A stretch of DNA of 64,000 bases from contig NC_088786.1 of assembly GCF_949628265.1 (NCBI RefSeq), forward strand, positions 20,047,681-20,111,680, read 5' to 3'. Within the stretch, counting starts at the first letter, position 1, and each line of letters starts with the position of its first letter. This document shows positions 11,573-25,342 of the stretch, piece after piece. The notes under the pieces are model-generated. The model saw nothing but the letters and a program-made list of their open reading frames with translations, made no database searches and was not told the DNA's origin. The position numbers and the translations under genes were made by a program. This stretch comes from Cloeon dipterum (taxonomy: Eukaryota > Arthropoda > Insecta > Ephemeroptera > Baetidae).

Positions 11573-12121
11573 TGTAAATTTGTATTGCAAAATACTAAAA
11601 AATTATTCTTATCTTTATATTTTCTCTTTAAACTGGAAATTGGCTTCCATTTTCCCAGACCGCCGTTTAGTTTTTCAAGAAATTAGGCATAATTTAACTT
11701 GACCTAATTTGACTATTGTACATTAAAGAGTTCAATTGGATCTAAATTTCACAAGCAAAAAACTCAATGAACCACATGTTCAAGCTATAAATGTAAAATG
11801 TTGAAGGTAAAATCCATGGGCACATGTCGTGTTTGAATGTGATTTATTCGTAAGATGATTTTAAGCATTGCAAAATAAAATATGTGGAAATTCAATTCGC
11901 ATTTTATAATTTTTCTGGCCTAATTTTAGTTTAACAACAGTTGAGTAGTAATTAAGCATCCAAATATCTAGGAATTGCTAGCACTTACTTAGCAGAATAG
12001 AGCTCTCAGACAAAGTAAATGATGAGAATAATAACGGAAAACAACACTTCTGTGGTGGCTAACCCAATAGCGGATAAAACGAATCATATATATTGTAGTC
12101 TTCCAGTAGCATAATCTTATT
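11573..12121. other. Tail-to-tail intergenic region, RTF2 and RPTOR 3' UTRs
   Basis: AT-rich sequence holding the RTF2 3' end, with AATAAA near 11874. It also holds the probable 3' UTR of RPTOR on the other strand, where TTTATT-type blocks read as AATAAA. No further gene was seen. Confidence 0.6.
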
Positions 12122-15100
12122 TCATCTGCGTGCATTATCCTGGCCGTAAACTCTAATCGAGTTGTCCGCCGATCCAGCTGCGAGCAGTACCCTGAGCGGA
12201 TGGAAGGTGAGACACGTTGCTGGTCCCAATCGTTGTCCTCGGAAACCTTCTTGGTAACGAATCGAGCCGATGTCCGAATTAACTAATTTGGTCGTCCCAG
12301 GAATTGGGTAGACTCCAATGTACTGACTGATAGAGCCACTGCAGAGGCAAAAATTAGAATTGCCAGCGAATTTCACTTAATTTAATATTCATTTCTTACT
12401 AGCAGAATATGTCTGCGTTCTGGTGAACGGCCATCTTGCCTATTCCTTGATTTAGGTGAATGCTAGCTATGGCACTGTGTCTGCGAAGGTCAAACAGTTT
12501 TACGTCTCCCGCTTTGCTGAAAATTTAAAGTTTTTAAAGTTAATTTTGCCAGGACTGTGAATTTATATTTATTTTCATTAGATTGTCAGATTATATTTTT
12601 TTGGTTAAGTAGACCATTTAAAAGGTAGCTAAAATTCTGTTCAACCGATTGGAAGCAAACTAAGAATAATTTAGAAATATTATACCATCCAGAAACAAGG
12701 CCGCCCATTGAAGTGGCCTTGCGCAAAGAGAGGCCAATAACACAGTTGGTGTGTTCCCTCCATGTCATGACCCTGGCTTCGTGAGGTGACAGCCTCCAGT
12801 CAAACAATCGAACAGATCCGTCACCGCAACCAGCTGCTAGAAGGGATTCTCCTGCGAATTTCAAGCTGGGTTTAAGAGAACTCTACTTAAATACTGCTTC
12901 ATTACCTGAATAGTCAGGAGCCAGACAACAGACAGCCGAACTGTCAGTGCCAATTGGCAGGTCGTATATTTTTTTCTCCGTTGTTACATCCCAGAGGCGA
13001 ACATGTCTTGAGGCCAGGTCACCAGTGACTGCGAGCCGCTTGTGTTTCTGTATCCAACCGGCGACAAGACCAAATGATGCTGAAGGAGGAGAATCTGATT
13101 AAAAATTAGATGGGAAAGTTGAGACGGACTGATGAGGGGAATGCCAAAAGGGGGAACGTTTTTATCCAGACTTTACTACCATTTTATAATTTTTAAAACA
13201 CAAACACAAGACAACCCTACTAGCATTATGTGAAAATGACGTTGTCCCAATTTGTATCAAAAAATAAATCCCTCGACCTACCAGAATGGGTTTTTGGGTG
13301 TAGGGTGTTAGTTTGTAAACTGCTGATGGGATCGGTTAAGCCCTGCCACGCGGTGATGAGCGCCGCTTCCTCCTTGTTGTTGTAGGAATTTTTCCAGATT
13401 TTTATTGTGCCGTCGTCGGAGCCGACGAGGAGGAGTGGAAGTGCTTCTGCTTCGTTTAGCAATGCAATGCACGAAATTTTCGCGCCTCTCGCGTTCTTGT
13501 TGCTGCTGTAGGACAGTTTGGCACCACTTTGCCAGTCCCAGAGACTGTAGACAAAAATTGCATGTTATTTTTAAATTTAATAAAAGGAAACTCTGGCGAT
13601 TTAGTTTTTGTTGATCTTATTTAATTCGTGTGAGGGATTTTCATGATGTGAATCTGGCAGCAATTTATTAAAAGTTAAATTTTTGCTCTAGTTTTGTTCA
13701 TAAACAGTGTTTGATGAGACAAATCGGTCATTAACGAAATTAAAAAAAATGACAAATCTTCAATTAAGGGTTTAAAAGAAAAGCATCGCTTTGATAGAAG
13801 GAAAACTGGCTTTGAATTCGATTTTGAATCAATTTCCAAGTCAGCCTCAGCAAAGAGCGAATCTCTCTCACCTGAAATAGTCATTTCCAGTGACAGTCAT
13901 CAAGGGTTCGTAGGCGTGCAGAGCTGCGCACTTCAAACCACCGGAATTTCTGCCCTGAAAGAGTAGCGCCTCCAGCTTTGAAGACATCACCTTTGACCTC
14001 TCTTCGTCTGCCTCTTGCTCCACTTCTTGGTTCCTCATAATTCTAGGGAAAACGTTCAATGGAGGCTAAATTGTTTATTTTTTCAGCAAACCTAAACTCA
14101 AAATCGCAATCCAAAACGGGAAGTTTGCGTTCTCTTTTGTTATTGATGCTTGGTTGTGCAAAGTAACGGCTGCTCCATTCCAAAAACTGCGTGGTGACCA
14201 AACACCGCATGCCATTCGTAATTTCCTTTGTACCTTCTTCATTGATCTATGATAGTTAAAATTGATAGATTTAATTAGGCTTCAAATTATATTCATACAG
14301 TTCCAGGAATGGGTTTCCTTCTCAAAGCACCTCTTGCACTGAAACGGGCCATGGAGGAGTCGTTCGAGGTTGGCGGAGATTCGCTCCTGAAAATGCAAAT
14401 TCAATTGAATGGAAAATAAATAGAATTGGGATTCTTGGACGGTTTTTTATGTCTTACAGGCCGATTTTCTGACCAAAAAAATCAAGTTAACATTGCTCTC
14501 CCTTTCATAGCATTTTTGGAATTGAAAAAAGGGGGTTTATGTAAAATTAAGTCATTAACTATTTTACTCCAATTTTCTATATCCTTAAAACTGACATTAA
14601 AAATTTCCTCTTTAATATGGTATTTTAAAATCAATCATTAACTCAAATTAAGTAAACTGAACGAATTCATATTTCTGATAAGAATACTGTTATATATGAT
14701 ACTTCATATTAGAAGTTGTCGTAAATTTGGAAGAAAAAAGTATAACAAAAGAAAAGTACTGGATTTGAGATTTTAAGGCGAGTTTAAGGGCGATTAGATG
14801 ACTTAAAGTGAGTCCCTGTAGTAATAAAATTTTATATTAATTTTGTTTCTTCCTCATCTGGTGTCTAAAAATAAATCAGATCAGAAAACTAATTATTCCG
14901 TCTTAAGATCCAAACCGTAAACACGCAAGAATTCGATGCTACTTTAAAATAACTTACACCATGAACGAAACCTTCCCAGACGGCGAAGCTGCAGGCGAGA
15001 TAGAATACACTTCCCTGATGGAGGCCGTGTTTTCCCGAGCCTAGCCATGAAAAAAAACATTCAGCCACTATAAAACTACAGCACAGTTTATTTAACCTGT

Positions 15101-18100
15101 ATCTTGATGTAGTCGACCACCTTTTTCGCCATAGCTGCGACCTCAGGGTGCGGATCGTGCTCCATGACTTGGAGTGCCTGCAGTTGTTTGACGTAGACGC
15201 TTGTCGTGGCCGACGTGCTAGCCAAGGCTGACGAGCTGCTGGCTGAAATTCGGCCACGGTGAGAAAAGTGATGCAGTGCGTTGGACATGACGAGTGTAAA
15301 TATACAATAGGATTAAGGACAATTTAAAATTCTGAATGTTTTGTATGATGATTAGGAGTTTGCAAATAAATTGAGCCAGATTTATTGTTTAGTTCTGTTC
15401 TGGAAACCTGTACCTGAAGAAATGGGAGCTACAAAAGTAGAAATTTGTTTATGCAGTATATCCAATTATCAGAATTACATAACCTGTACGCCTTTAGAGT
15501 TACAACAGTTTGTCTCAAAGGAAAGTTGCTCCCAGTAAAAAATTGATCAAGTTATGAAAAAATAGAATAAAAATCAAAATTACGATAAAAAAATCCTACC
15601 GGTTTCCAGCAGTACCACATGACCTATCTGGCTGAAATTATTAGTAAAAAAAATATATTTGCCCTCTTTAACATAAAAAAAACATTACTTTAAATTGCCC
15701 TTTTAACTCATTGTAGAAACACAAAAAATGTATGATTTTTAAAAATTGTAGTCAATTACCAATGCTATTTAAGGATGAAGTGGATAAAACTCGTTTTATT
15801 TTGTCAGTCGGGACGTTATCCGATGGGGTAATGCCACTAACAGGTGCGTCCGTACCGAAAAAGTGTCCGGGTGAGAGGATTTTTAAACGATCACGGGAGG
15901 CAATGCGGCGCATTCCACTTAGGGGAGACAGCAGGCTACTTTCGGCTAAAATAATTCCAATTATGCTAGAGTGAAGTAATGAATTTTGCGAGATGATCTA
16001 GTCCGCAGAGCGAAAGGACCAGGTTAAAAGGAGGACAGTTATCAACACTGAAAGAGGTAAAAAAGCATTTCTAGAAGTACCTTGTGCTGGCAGAGGGCTC
16101 AAAGCGCCTTCTCGAAGCGATTTATTGTCATCTATTGGAGAATTAAGGAATGCTGCACAGAAAGACGCTTCAAAAATGAGGACCAGCCATTGCAGTGCGT
16201 TCAACATTTCCTGGAAAAATGTAACAAAATGAGTATTTCACCTGAATTGTTTAAAAAGCGGAATTTTTTAATTGTCATTTTATAAATTTTTCGAGATTAT
16301 AAAAAATGGTCCAAAATTTCAAAATCAATTTTAAAAAAACTGGGTTTTGCTCAGTTAAGTTTTATAAGTAGACACTGAGACTAATCAATCGGTGGGTCAT
16401 TTTTGACTTTGACGTTCATGGCAAAATTAAAATTTCCCGGATATTTAAATGTGACACACCGTTTCATTTTTACTGTCAAGCAGAGTATACCTGTCAAACA
16501 AAATCACGATTGAATTATAACCGGCTTCAAAATTAGATTTTTAATCATTTCCCAAGTGTAATCCAAAAATGGTTTTTAACTTCCAGAACTTCAAAAATGG
16601 TTAAATCCGTCAAATAAAAGTTTTATCCAAAAATCAATTACAAAAATTTAGCTGAAAATCGGAAAAAAATCTAGAATAATCTGATTAATATTATTGGTAA
16701 ATCCAGTTTTAGCCAGTTCCTGTCAAAACCAGCTGTTTGAACTGTTAGCGTGCGCAATTGAAGTTGCGGGACCGACCTTTCTGACCAGCGGACTCATGTC
16801 CTGGCCCACAGTGGTGATCAGGGTCATGGCGACGTTGTGGTCGATTTTGTTGGCGTGCTCACTCCTCTCAGAGACGCTGGCGATAAAAGTGCCGAGTGCG
16901 TAAACCGCCGCAGCGCGAACCTCCGGCACAGGGTCCTTGAGCAATTGGTAAAGCTTTTCGTGGGCAGAGTCTCGCACGCCGCACCACCTGGCCGCCTCAT
17001 GCCTCTCCCAAAGACGGCCCAACGCCAGCGCCAGCCACTGCCGCAGCCTCGCGTGGCTATTTTCCAGCTGCTCTAGGCAGATTGACACCAAAGATCCTTG
17101 CAGGGCCACTTCCTGACCAGCAGGGTAGTCTTGCACCATGCAGGCCAAAATAAATGCTGCGGTTGTACGATTCTCACTCTGAAATATATCAGGTTTTAAA
17201 TGCATGGGCTTTTTATAGTTGATCTGAATTTTAATCCCACGCCATTGAAGTTTAAAAGGCAAAGAGCTGTAATTTCTAGAAAAGTGGTCAAGTTGAAATT
17301 AAGTTGAAATTTTTTAAATTTGCTTAGCAAAACGGTTTAAATGATCAAAGATTTTCATATTTTGACTAAAATTAGAGATTTTTTCAAAAGAAAAGTGCTT
17401 TAGGAAAATCGTGAGCTAAATATTGACCAGCTTTTGTTGAGAATTTTTAATTTTTTAAGATTTATTTCATAGAATCAAGCTTTAATGTGGCTATTTTAAG
17501 ATTCTGGTGAGTTTGACCACTTTTAATAACATCTCTTCCAGTTAATTTGAAGGGGGAATATAATAATCCTGAAAATTAAAAAAAATAAGTTTATCCATTT
17601 TCTGAATGAATTTAGAAAGTTAAATTGAAAATTTCTTACACTCATAGTATAGTCTTGAAGCACCGATAAGAAATATTTGTGTCCACTGTCTCTCACAAGG
17701 TCGGACTGGCACGTCTGAAATAATGCAAATACATTAAAAAATGATAGCTGAAGAAAATGTATTCTCGCTTACTCTGTCAACAGCTAAAATCTTGGCCCAA
17801 ATGAAAACAAGCAGCGGTCGCAACTCTTTGGCTGAGCTCTGAAGCAACTTCAACACGTAGGGGAATATTCCAACAGACAACGCCAGATTCACAGCCCACG
17901 GTCCCAGGTCGAGGAATTTTCCGAGCAGGTCCAATGCTCGAACCCTGTGCACCTGACTCAGCAGAACCTAAGAAAAATCAAATGCAAAATTGGCTTGATT
18001 CAAGATTTAAGGGAAATTTACTTGTAGGACAACAGGTAACTGCTCTGGAGGACTTCTGTCTTCAGAGCCGAGTGCGAGCCACACCTCAAACGCCGTCAGC

Positions 18101-21100
18101 TGCTCTTCAAAGAAATTTGAATGCTCAAATGGTGTATCATTGTTTAAAATGTCAGGCAGCTGCCCTAAACACAGGTCCAGGGCCAAATCCCAGGCTTGCC
18201 ACATAGGATGCTGAAAATAGCAGAAATATCATGAGGTCAAATTTTTTAATTACATGATATTTATAATGATAAACACAGTTGTTACTTAATCAGGCAGATT
18301 TTTTGAATGTAGAAAAGCATCTGAGACATTTGCTGGTAATCAGATATTCTTTTTATTTCCAAAATTAATTTGAAGAATTGACGCCTTGTTTAACCAATTA
18401 GTTTATAAGGGTGTTTCCGGAGAACCCTGTCAAAAATCTGATGAAAAATTGCAATGCCTATTTTATTAATACAAAGTTATAGCTTGTAAATATTTGTAAA
18501 TTTTCAAAAAGAATGCCACCGTCAAAAAAGCCAAAACATCGGCCAGATATTTATTACTATTTTATATTTTTGGTAACTGATTTTACCTGGTAAGTTGGCG
18601 GTAGACTAGGTGAAGAAACAGGAACACAATCGTACGACCGCATTATCCTCTCGGCTAGCAAAAAATTGCGAAACAAACTAGCCACCAGCAGATCTTGACG
18701 AAAAAGCTTTTGGAATAGTTCTGGAATATACAAAATTTCGTGAACACGTACTTAATGCAGGCGAAGGTGTAAACCTACCTCTTGGGAGTGTGTTCCAAGC
18801 TATAGTGTCAGTAATGGCAGTGAAAATCCAGTTGAGTTCTCCCAACATTGTACGTCTGTCGCTCAACTGGCCTGGCACTCTGCAATATATCAAATTGAAA
18901 ATGTTTAAAAAGTTAAAAATGAATTCAAACTTACTTTTCGATGAGATCAAGAGTAACATTTGGCATTAAACTTTGTGTATTTTGCATGACGTACCTGAAG
19001 GGAAAAAATCAGTAAAAATTAGATCTTAGTGGGTCTGATTTTACCATTTCAGTGCTATTTTTATTGGTGTTGTAAGGCAGGCAGTAAATAAATCAGCAGG
19101 TAACTCAGCGTTCATAGGCAATATCTGGTTTTCGGCGCAAGCAGCTAGCTGTATGCAGTTTTTGAAGATGGCAGGCGGCACACCAGTACCTCTGTTACTC
19201 ATCTATGAGGAAAATTATTAAAATTGATTATTAAAATTGAATTGAATGGTTCAAATTAAATTATCTCTTTGTGAAAGAACATTTATTTTTTATTTACATT
19301 TTTTACGTATTAAAAAAATAATATGTGTGTGTACTATGGCTCTTAGGAAACGCACTGAATGCCCACTATCTTGTTTCTGAGCACCGAAAGGTCAAATATG
19401 GGTCAAATTGCAAATATACTGAAAGCTCTAGATTTGACTGTTCCATTGTTGAAAAAATTTCGCTGTACAAATAAATAGAACCTGTCAGGCGTCGTTGAAG
19501 TGGCTACATTTATTGAAGTTTAACAATATCGATACCTGAGTGCTACCCTGACGCCAGGTATCAATTTATTAAATTTTCTGAAAGTCTTGTTCGACCTCAA
19601 GGGTGACCCCAAGCATGTTTCACAGGCAAAACTCAACTGATTGTGCAATTTTAATTTTCTTAATATTCACTCTAGCTCAAAATCATCCGTTTTTCAACCT
19701 TTGACCCTCTGTTTGTCAAACACTGAAATCTTTTCAACATCCTGAAATTTTCTAGGTACGTTACATACATTTGGGACAACATTTCATCCAACAATTAGAA
19801 AACAAATTAATGAGTTTGTTTAAGAGATATTCAAAATTTATTGATTCACTCAAAAACTACCAAAATTTGAAAATTAAAAAAAAAAAATACAAATTTATGG
19901 ACGTTTGATTAGGAATATTTTGGCACAAAGCTTGATGTTTTAACTTCACTAGAACTAGAGATAATTTCAATGTTATAAGCTCCAAGAGCCTAATTTTAAT
20001 TTTCCCAGACTTCACCCGGATTTTCTGTGAAAATGACGTCTCATGGAAACACCCAAACACGTCAAAAATGAGTTTTTCCCGGATATATGCCCCAATAAGA
20101 ATCAATTACGTGTAAATTGAGTGATAAACCTCTAAAAAAAACAAATATTTCACTCATACAACACCAAAAGCTATAAAAAACGTCTCAAATTTGCAGCCCA
20201 AATGAAGATCAAACAAACCTCATATTCCTTTTCGTGCTGTTCAGCAAAATTGTTGAACGTTTTGACAATCATGCCAGCATTGGAGCAGTCATACACGTAT
20301 ATGGATGGAGATCCCATCCACGCTTGCAGATCGTACACAGACAGCGGTATGTACTGGGTGTAGGTCCTGTTGAAGACCCAAATCTCGCCGTTGGCCGTCG
20401 GCCGAGGCACTCCGTGGCCGTTGTAGTGCAACAGCACTCGCTCCTCCTTGGCGTTTCGACGCAGGGACGTGCACAGCTTCTTCACCTCCTCCATGGTGGG
20501 GTCCAGGCTCTGCTTGTAGCGCGCCCTCGGCTGCCACCGTTCATACTGGCTCTGCAGACTGGCGCCAATGCTTTCAAGGGCCTTTTGAGCACTCATTGAT
20601 AGAGGATCTGCACAAATGAATTTTTTAATGTTTTAAATTTATGCAATTTTTATTGTTCTGGAGCATTGCTGATAGAAAAAACTGTCTAGTTGCCTAGGAA
20701 AAATAAAAATAATTCTGGAAATGACATGTTCTATTTTTTGTATTCAATCTTAAGAAATTTTCCGGATTTTAATAAAAAAAAATATAATAATTATTATTAT
20801 CTTAGTTGCAAGAGTTAGTATGCATCAAATTATTTAAGGAAGCCGGAAAAAATGTGGTTATGCAGTAAAATATCTCCTTTTGCTCACCAATCCAGCACTC
20901 GAGTCTGGCGCAGGGCTGTGTTTTCACAATGTCTGGCGGGTCCACTCCGACGTTGAGGCAAAGGACCAAGGCAACACTTACGGTTTTCATCTGGAGTTGC
21001 AGAGACAAAGACTGAATAAAAGATTTTCGTAGCCGCCTCGATTAGCATACCCGCTCTTTCATGCGCCATGTGTGGTTGATTGTATTGATACCCTCGATGC

Positions 21101-21176
21101 TTTCTGTGTGACGTTTCTCAGAAAAAGCGACCAGAGAAAACGGCGCTGTTTCTGCAGAATTCGACTCATCGTCCAT
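12122..21176 (-). CDS. RPTOR: RAPTOR, regulatory-associated protein of mTOR (mTORC1 scaffold)
   Basis: RAPTOR recruits substrates to mTORC1 and docks it on Rag GTPases. Twenty-three exons close in frame as 1280 residues (human 1335): 21051-21176, 20888-20990, 20219-20607, 19045-19202, 18935-18994, 18779-18879, 18587-18720, 18022-18210, 17773-17967, 17640-17714, 16777-17178, 16081-16210, 15760-15945, 15097-15242, 14958-15040, 14299-14386, 14092-14246, 13872-14042, 13282-13544, 12906-13094, 12686-12851, 12400-12516, 12122-12338. The N-terminal caspase-like RNC domain has [10 protein letters not shown] (137-146) and YVYDCSNAG (about 180-188), holding the caspase-like His and Cys positions. HEAT repeats follow (about 300-800). 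A Ser-rich linker joins them to a seven-blade WD40 domain (about 895-1275; [20 protein letters not shown]). The start [10 protein letters not shown] leads into the conserved [20 protein letters not shown]. Exons 13-16, in the poorly conserved linker, are the least certain. Confidence 0.95.
13691..13740 (+). repeat. Intronic short repeat, family R2, copy in an RPTOR intron
   Basis: Carries 'aaacagtgtttgatgagacaa' reduced to the same block order as the copy at 7561, then 'atcggtcatt', which looks like the core with a short deletion. It is antisense to RPTOR. Confidence 0.45.
16350..16445 (+). repeat. Intronic short repeat, family R2, longest RPTOR copy
   Basis: Has 'aatcaatcggtgggtcattt' followed by 'ttgac' and a 'tttcccggatattt' block, the fullest version of the core among the five copies. 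It is antisense to RPTOR. Confidence 0.5.
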
Positions 21177-22152
21177 TATTAGAATGCCTAGGAAGAGCGA
21201 AATAATTATTTAAGAGAAGAATCGACGATGAATTGTGCTATTAGTGCAGGAACTAAAAAACACGTACGTATGTAACAAGAAAAAGAGAAACAAAAATTAA
21301 AAGAGGAAGGCGAGTTTATGTATGCAATGTTTCGTAACAAAGCTGTCAGACACAAAAAAGTAAGATAGTACAAAATAGGAAATGTTTATATGTATGAAGA
21401 TAACATGAGTTGAAGAAGAGCGATTCGAGAAGGAAACAATCGGAAATTCAGCGTGCAGGATCAGAGCTAAGCAACCGCGATGATCGAAGGGGTTAATTGA
21501 CTTTGAACCAACGATAATAAATTATTTATGTGCTAGCAGGACAGGCCCTCGTGAGGGGCACTACTTACTGCCGAGAGAGAAACTGCGTTACTTGAAGCTG
21601 CGACTCGGTCGACCGTCGTGACAAAATGCACAAAACATCAATAGCCGTGTATGGCAGAATTTAAGGCCTCCAAGCTAGCAATAGGAACAAACATATATGC
21701 CATGTATTTACCGAACAGTTGAGAAAAGGCCAAAATTCTATTAATTTCACGGCTAACCCCCATATGTTTATAACTCCGTAAATTCGAAAAAATATGCTCG
21801 AGGTTCGCCCACTAATGCCAGCCTCCGAGCTCTCATTGTCCGCTCAGGGACTGCATAAGCGCAAGCGCCGTGTTTGAAATTCGCGCTGTTCTATCAAGTT
21901 AGTTCCCCCACCCCTCAATCAACTTTAAGCTATAATGTATCATCGGTATCATCGTAAACACAAAACACATACCCACATGGCTATTGGCTGTAGCACCTAA
22001 GCCGCTAGACAACTTGGACAACTTCAGGAACATCATTCAGTTCTTTGTCTCTTGTTATTAATCGGGTTCGCACCGATTTTCTAAATTGATTGACTAGAAT
22101 TCACGGCTTGAGAAGTTATCCTCACTACATCCCTTCAATATTTACTGGTACG
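21177..22152. promoter_or_regulatory. Divergent promoter region of RPTOR and WDR74
   Basis: 976 bp separate the RPTOR start (leftwards) from the WDR74 start (rightwards). The RPTOR side is purine-rich on the + strand. No TATA box, repeat or open frame with a recognisable product was found. The arrangement suggests a shared or bidirectional housekeeping promoter, but nothing in the sequence proves co-regulation. Confidence 0.55.
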
Positions 22153-23895
22153 ATGGCTGTGTCTCTACCAGAAAATTTCAACGTGTTTGTTGGTGCCAAA
22201 ACTGGCATCCTGAAAGGTGAGTGCCTTATTTTTCTTTGCAAATTACTTACTTTTTGAACCAAAATTCTAGGGATCTGCATGTTCGAGGGCTCTGATGCCT
22301 CTCTTGTTCAAAACATCCCCAAAGACCTGCGCACCTTGTCGCAGGAAAAAGAAATTACAGCGATGGCTTGGGGCCCTGAGGACGAAACTCAGGTTCTCAT
22401 GGGACTTCAAAACCAATCAGTGCAAATTTATAACACTGCCAAAGGTCGTCTGAAAACGATTCCCGCTGAGAATGGTGAAGGGCCTATCGTTGGAGTTGCA
22501 AAATTCGGAGAGTAAGAGGATTTAAATTTAATTAAGAGTAGAATTTAATGATTTTCATTTCATAGACACCTTTTGACTGGTACTGCCTGTGGAACTGTCC
22601 GTCTGTGGGACAATCCAGGCAAAGAAATCAACACAGGAGGTCCTCTGGAAAGGTTGAGGGTCAAAGGAAACATAGTGGCCACCGGAGGCAAGAAAAACGA
22701 CCTGAAACTCTGGGATGTAAATTCTGGTCTTACAAGCACATTCAAAGCCAAAAATGTATGGACTTGAACAAATTCTGGTCGATTTTTAATTATTTTTTCA
22801 ATCCAAAGGTGCCTCATGACTGGCTTGAACTGGAAGTGCCCGTGTGGATTTCAGACATTGCGTTTATCCCTGACAGTGACAAAATTATTGTCTCCACTAG
22901 ACACGGACATGTAATATTTAAAGTAAAAAAATTCCAAGTAATTAACTTTAAAATTCAGGTTCGGATTTACGATCCAAAAGCTCAGCGCAGACCTGTCTTT
23001 AACATGGAGTTCAAGGAGAAGGCCCTCACCTCCATCGCTGTTGGCCCAACTGATGGGTAAACTGAAGACCAGCAAAATTTTTGCTTTATGATAACAATTC
23101 CTTGATAGATTCGCCATCGTGGGCACTGCGATTGGACAAGTCTACAAGGTCGACCTGCGTCAAAAGGGCATGATCGCAGGTCACTACAAGGGCGTCAGGG
23201 GCAGCGTGCGAGAGGTCGCGTGTGTCAACAACAAGGTGATCACCGTCGGGCTCGACAGACACATCAGGGTGCACGACGCGGAGTCCAAACAACTCATCAA
23301 ATCGGTAAATTTTATTTAAACAAATATTACAAGGGATTTATTTTTTATTTATTGGAGGAATTATTCAATTTGTGTTAGCCTTTGTGATGTGGAATTATTT
23401 TGATTTGAAAATTATAAGGATATACGGAAATTTGAGGAAAATAACCTAGTATTTAAAAATTGGTTTTTGCTCAAATTTGGTTTATACAAGGTTTATTAGA
23501 AAAATCGATCGGTAGTTCATTTTTTTTAAATCCGTGGAAATCCTGATTTTTTCTTAAAGGATTGATCATTAAACAATTTTTTTTAAATTTTGCAGCGTGT
23601 TAAAAAATCCAGGAACAGAAGTTTTTTTATTTTATGTCGTTGTTTTCTCCCCCAGGAATACTTGAAATCCAAGCTGAACTGCTTGCTGGTGAAGTCGAAC
23701 TTTGAGCTGTACAAAAAGGTAGAGGAGCATGAAGTTGACGACGACGAGGTGGAAGTGAAGATTGAGGCAGGAGAAACAGAGATGGATGAGATTTTTGGCG
23801 CATTGGAGTCCGTCAATGAGCCATCAAAGAAAAATAGAAAGGGGATCAAAATTGCTGGCCTGAACATGCCGCCGACAAAGAAGCTGAAGCGGTGA
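22153..23895 (+). CDS. WDR74: WD repeat protein 74 (yeast Nsa1 orthologue, 60S ribosome biogenesis)
   Basis: Seven exons were placed at 22153-22216, 22271-22511, 22566-22755, 22809-22910, 22959-23056, 23109-23304 and 23656-23895. They close as 376 residues (human WDR74 385). The start MAVSLPENFNVFVGAKTGILKG matches the family's opening, where the first blade begins (quoted here as NVFVGAKTGILKG). WD-like blades follow with TGTACGTVRLWD, GGKKNDLKLWD, VRIYDPKAQRRPVF and TVGLDRHIRVHD. The tail is acidic, then basic (GLNMPPTKKLKR), as expected for a nucleolar protein. WDR74 binds the AAA ATPase NVL (yeast Rix7) and is needed for late pre-60S processing. The last exon begins after a pyrimidine tract and CCCCCAG acceptor. 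It diverges from RPTOR, which is a notable pairing of a growth-signalling scaffold with a ribosome assembly factor. Confidence 0.93.
23465..23530 (+). repeat. Intronic short repeat, family R2, copy in WDR74 intron 6
   Basis: Shares 'ttttgctcaa' and 'gatcggt-agttcattttt' with the other R2 copies. This is the only copy in sense orientation relative to its host gene. Confidence 0.4.
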
Positions 23896-25342
23896 AGTTG
23901 TGCAAATAATCTTTTAATATAAAATTATATTGTAAATAATTGCTTGTTTTTTTTTTAAATGAAAAATCCCAGATAAGATTTTAGTTAGGACTTTATTGAG
24001 TCTATCAAATACAATTCACAATTTTCTTTAGGTTAGTGATCACAAATTAAAGTGACTGTTATCCAAAATATCAAGTAGTGGTGGACCAATCTAAAGAATA
24101 AAAATAACGAAATCACAAGTAATATGAAATTATAATGGGTACCGTGATTAAAACGTTTTCGAAACTATCACTAGAGCACGCAATCACACATCATAGGTAA
24201 CATTTTGTTAGATCAGTTATAGTTTTACAGCACTCTTGATACAAAAATCGTTGATTATTATCAGCAGTACTAAAATACACGACAGAGATTTCGTTTTTTA
24301 CGTTAGCAAAAGGGCCAACTAGATGTTTTTTACGCTCGTTAAATGCACTCGAAATGTGTAGTAGAAAAATTTTAGTCTTCCTTTTGTGGTCGGTTTTAGC
24401 AGAAATTGAATGACTCGGAATGGAAGTTTATCGTAAAATACTGGTGACTATCTGCGTTAAAAATGTAGACGGACTCGAAAATAATTATACTTCAGGCACG
24501 TCATCTTTTGCTTTAAATTATTCTTCTCGCGGCAGTAAAATATTTAATCTTGGGCTCTATCAATAGCCATTTTATCGTTGTTTAAAAATAATTGCAAAAC
24601 GATCGAAAACAAAAGTAATCTCTCGCCGCAGTTTGACACATTTTCATAAGGTTTCTTCAGCTGCGGACTGGACTTATAAATTCAGGCAGGATCTTTACAG
24701 AATTAGCATTGGCACTGTGATGGCACTTAAGCCGAAATTAAAGCTCGGTAGTTATGTTATTGATCATTTTGTGAGAAACCCTGGTAGAATTATTTGCAAA
24801 GCCTGCCTGAGGAAATAAAATAGCAGCTGCATCCAAGGCAGGGTTCACTTTCCAGGCTGATTAGAACAAATAATTATTGGAGAATTGCAACTAATTAAAA
24901 TTTTCTGAAAAGACAACACCAAAATGTTAAAATTTCTGTTCGTTCGATTAATTAGTTTAGGTTTTTAAAAAATTTGGAAGCCTTCTAGTATGGATTAAAT
25001 TACTATAATATGATTTAGAAAAATTAAAAGAAAAAAAACGAAAGTTGTAATGTGTAGGTTTGGAATTTTAAACGTTTTTCTAAAGAAAAAAACGAATGAT
25101 TTCATAAGTTTTTGGGTGCCAATTAGACGGTTTTACAGTCTTTACTTAATAATTTTTCCAGCGATTTTCTTGCTGATATAATAAAATTTTCATGGGATTT
25201 CAATTATTTCACCTAGCTTTAGCTTCTAAAACGAGCTTGTGTAGAAAAATATAGTCGATCGTCTTAAACTCCCATTACTAGTAATAAGAAATCTGACAGT
25301 TTAAAAATAGCCTGCGTGGAACCCTGACAATAGAGCGGCAGT
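23896..25342. other. Convergent intergenic region between WDR74 and ZC2HC1
   Basis: AT-rich sequence with no supportable exon. A 61-codon open frame at 24633-24818 has no homology I recognise and no splice context. The region presumably contains the two 3' UTRs; the ZC2HC1 3' UTR may be long, because no close polyadenylation signal stands out. Confidence 0.5.

Noticed and set aside
24633-24818. 61-codon open frame downstream of WDR74
   Set aside because: No recognisable domain, no splice context, and expected by chance in a 1.4-kb intergenic region.
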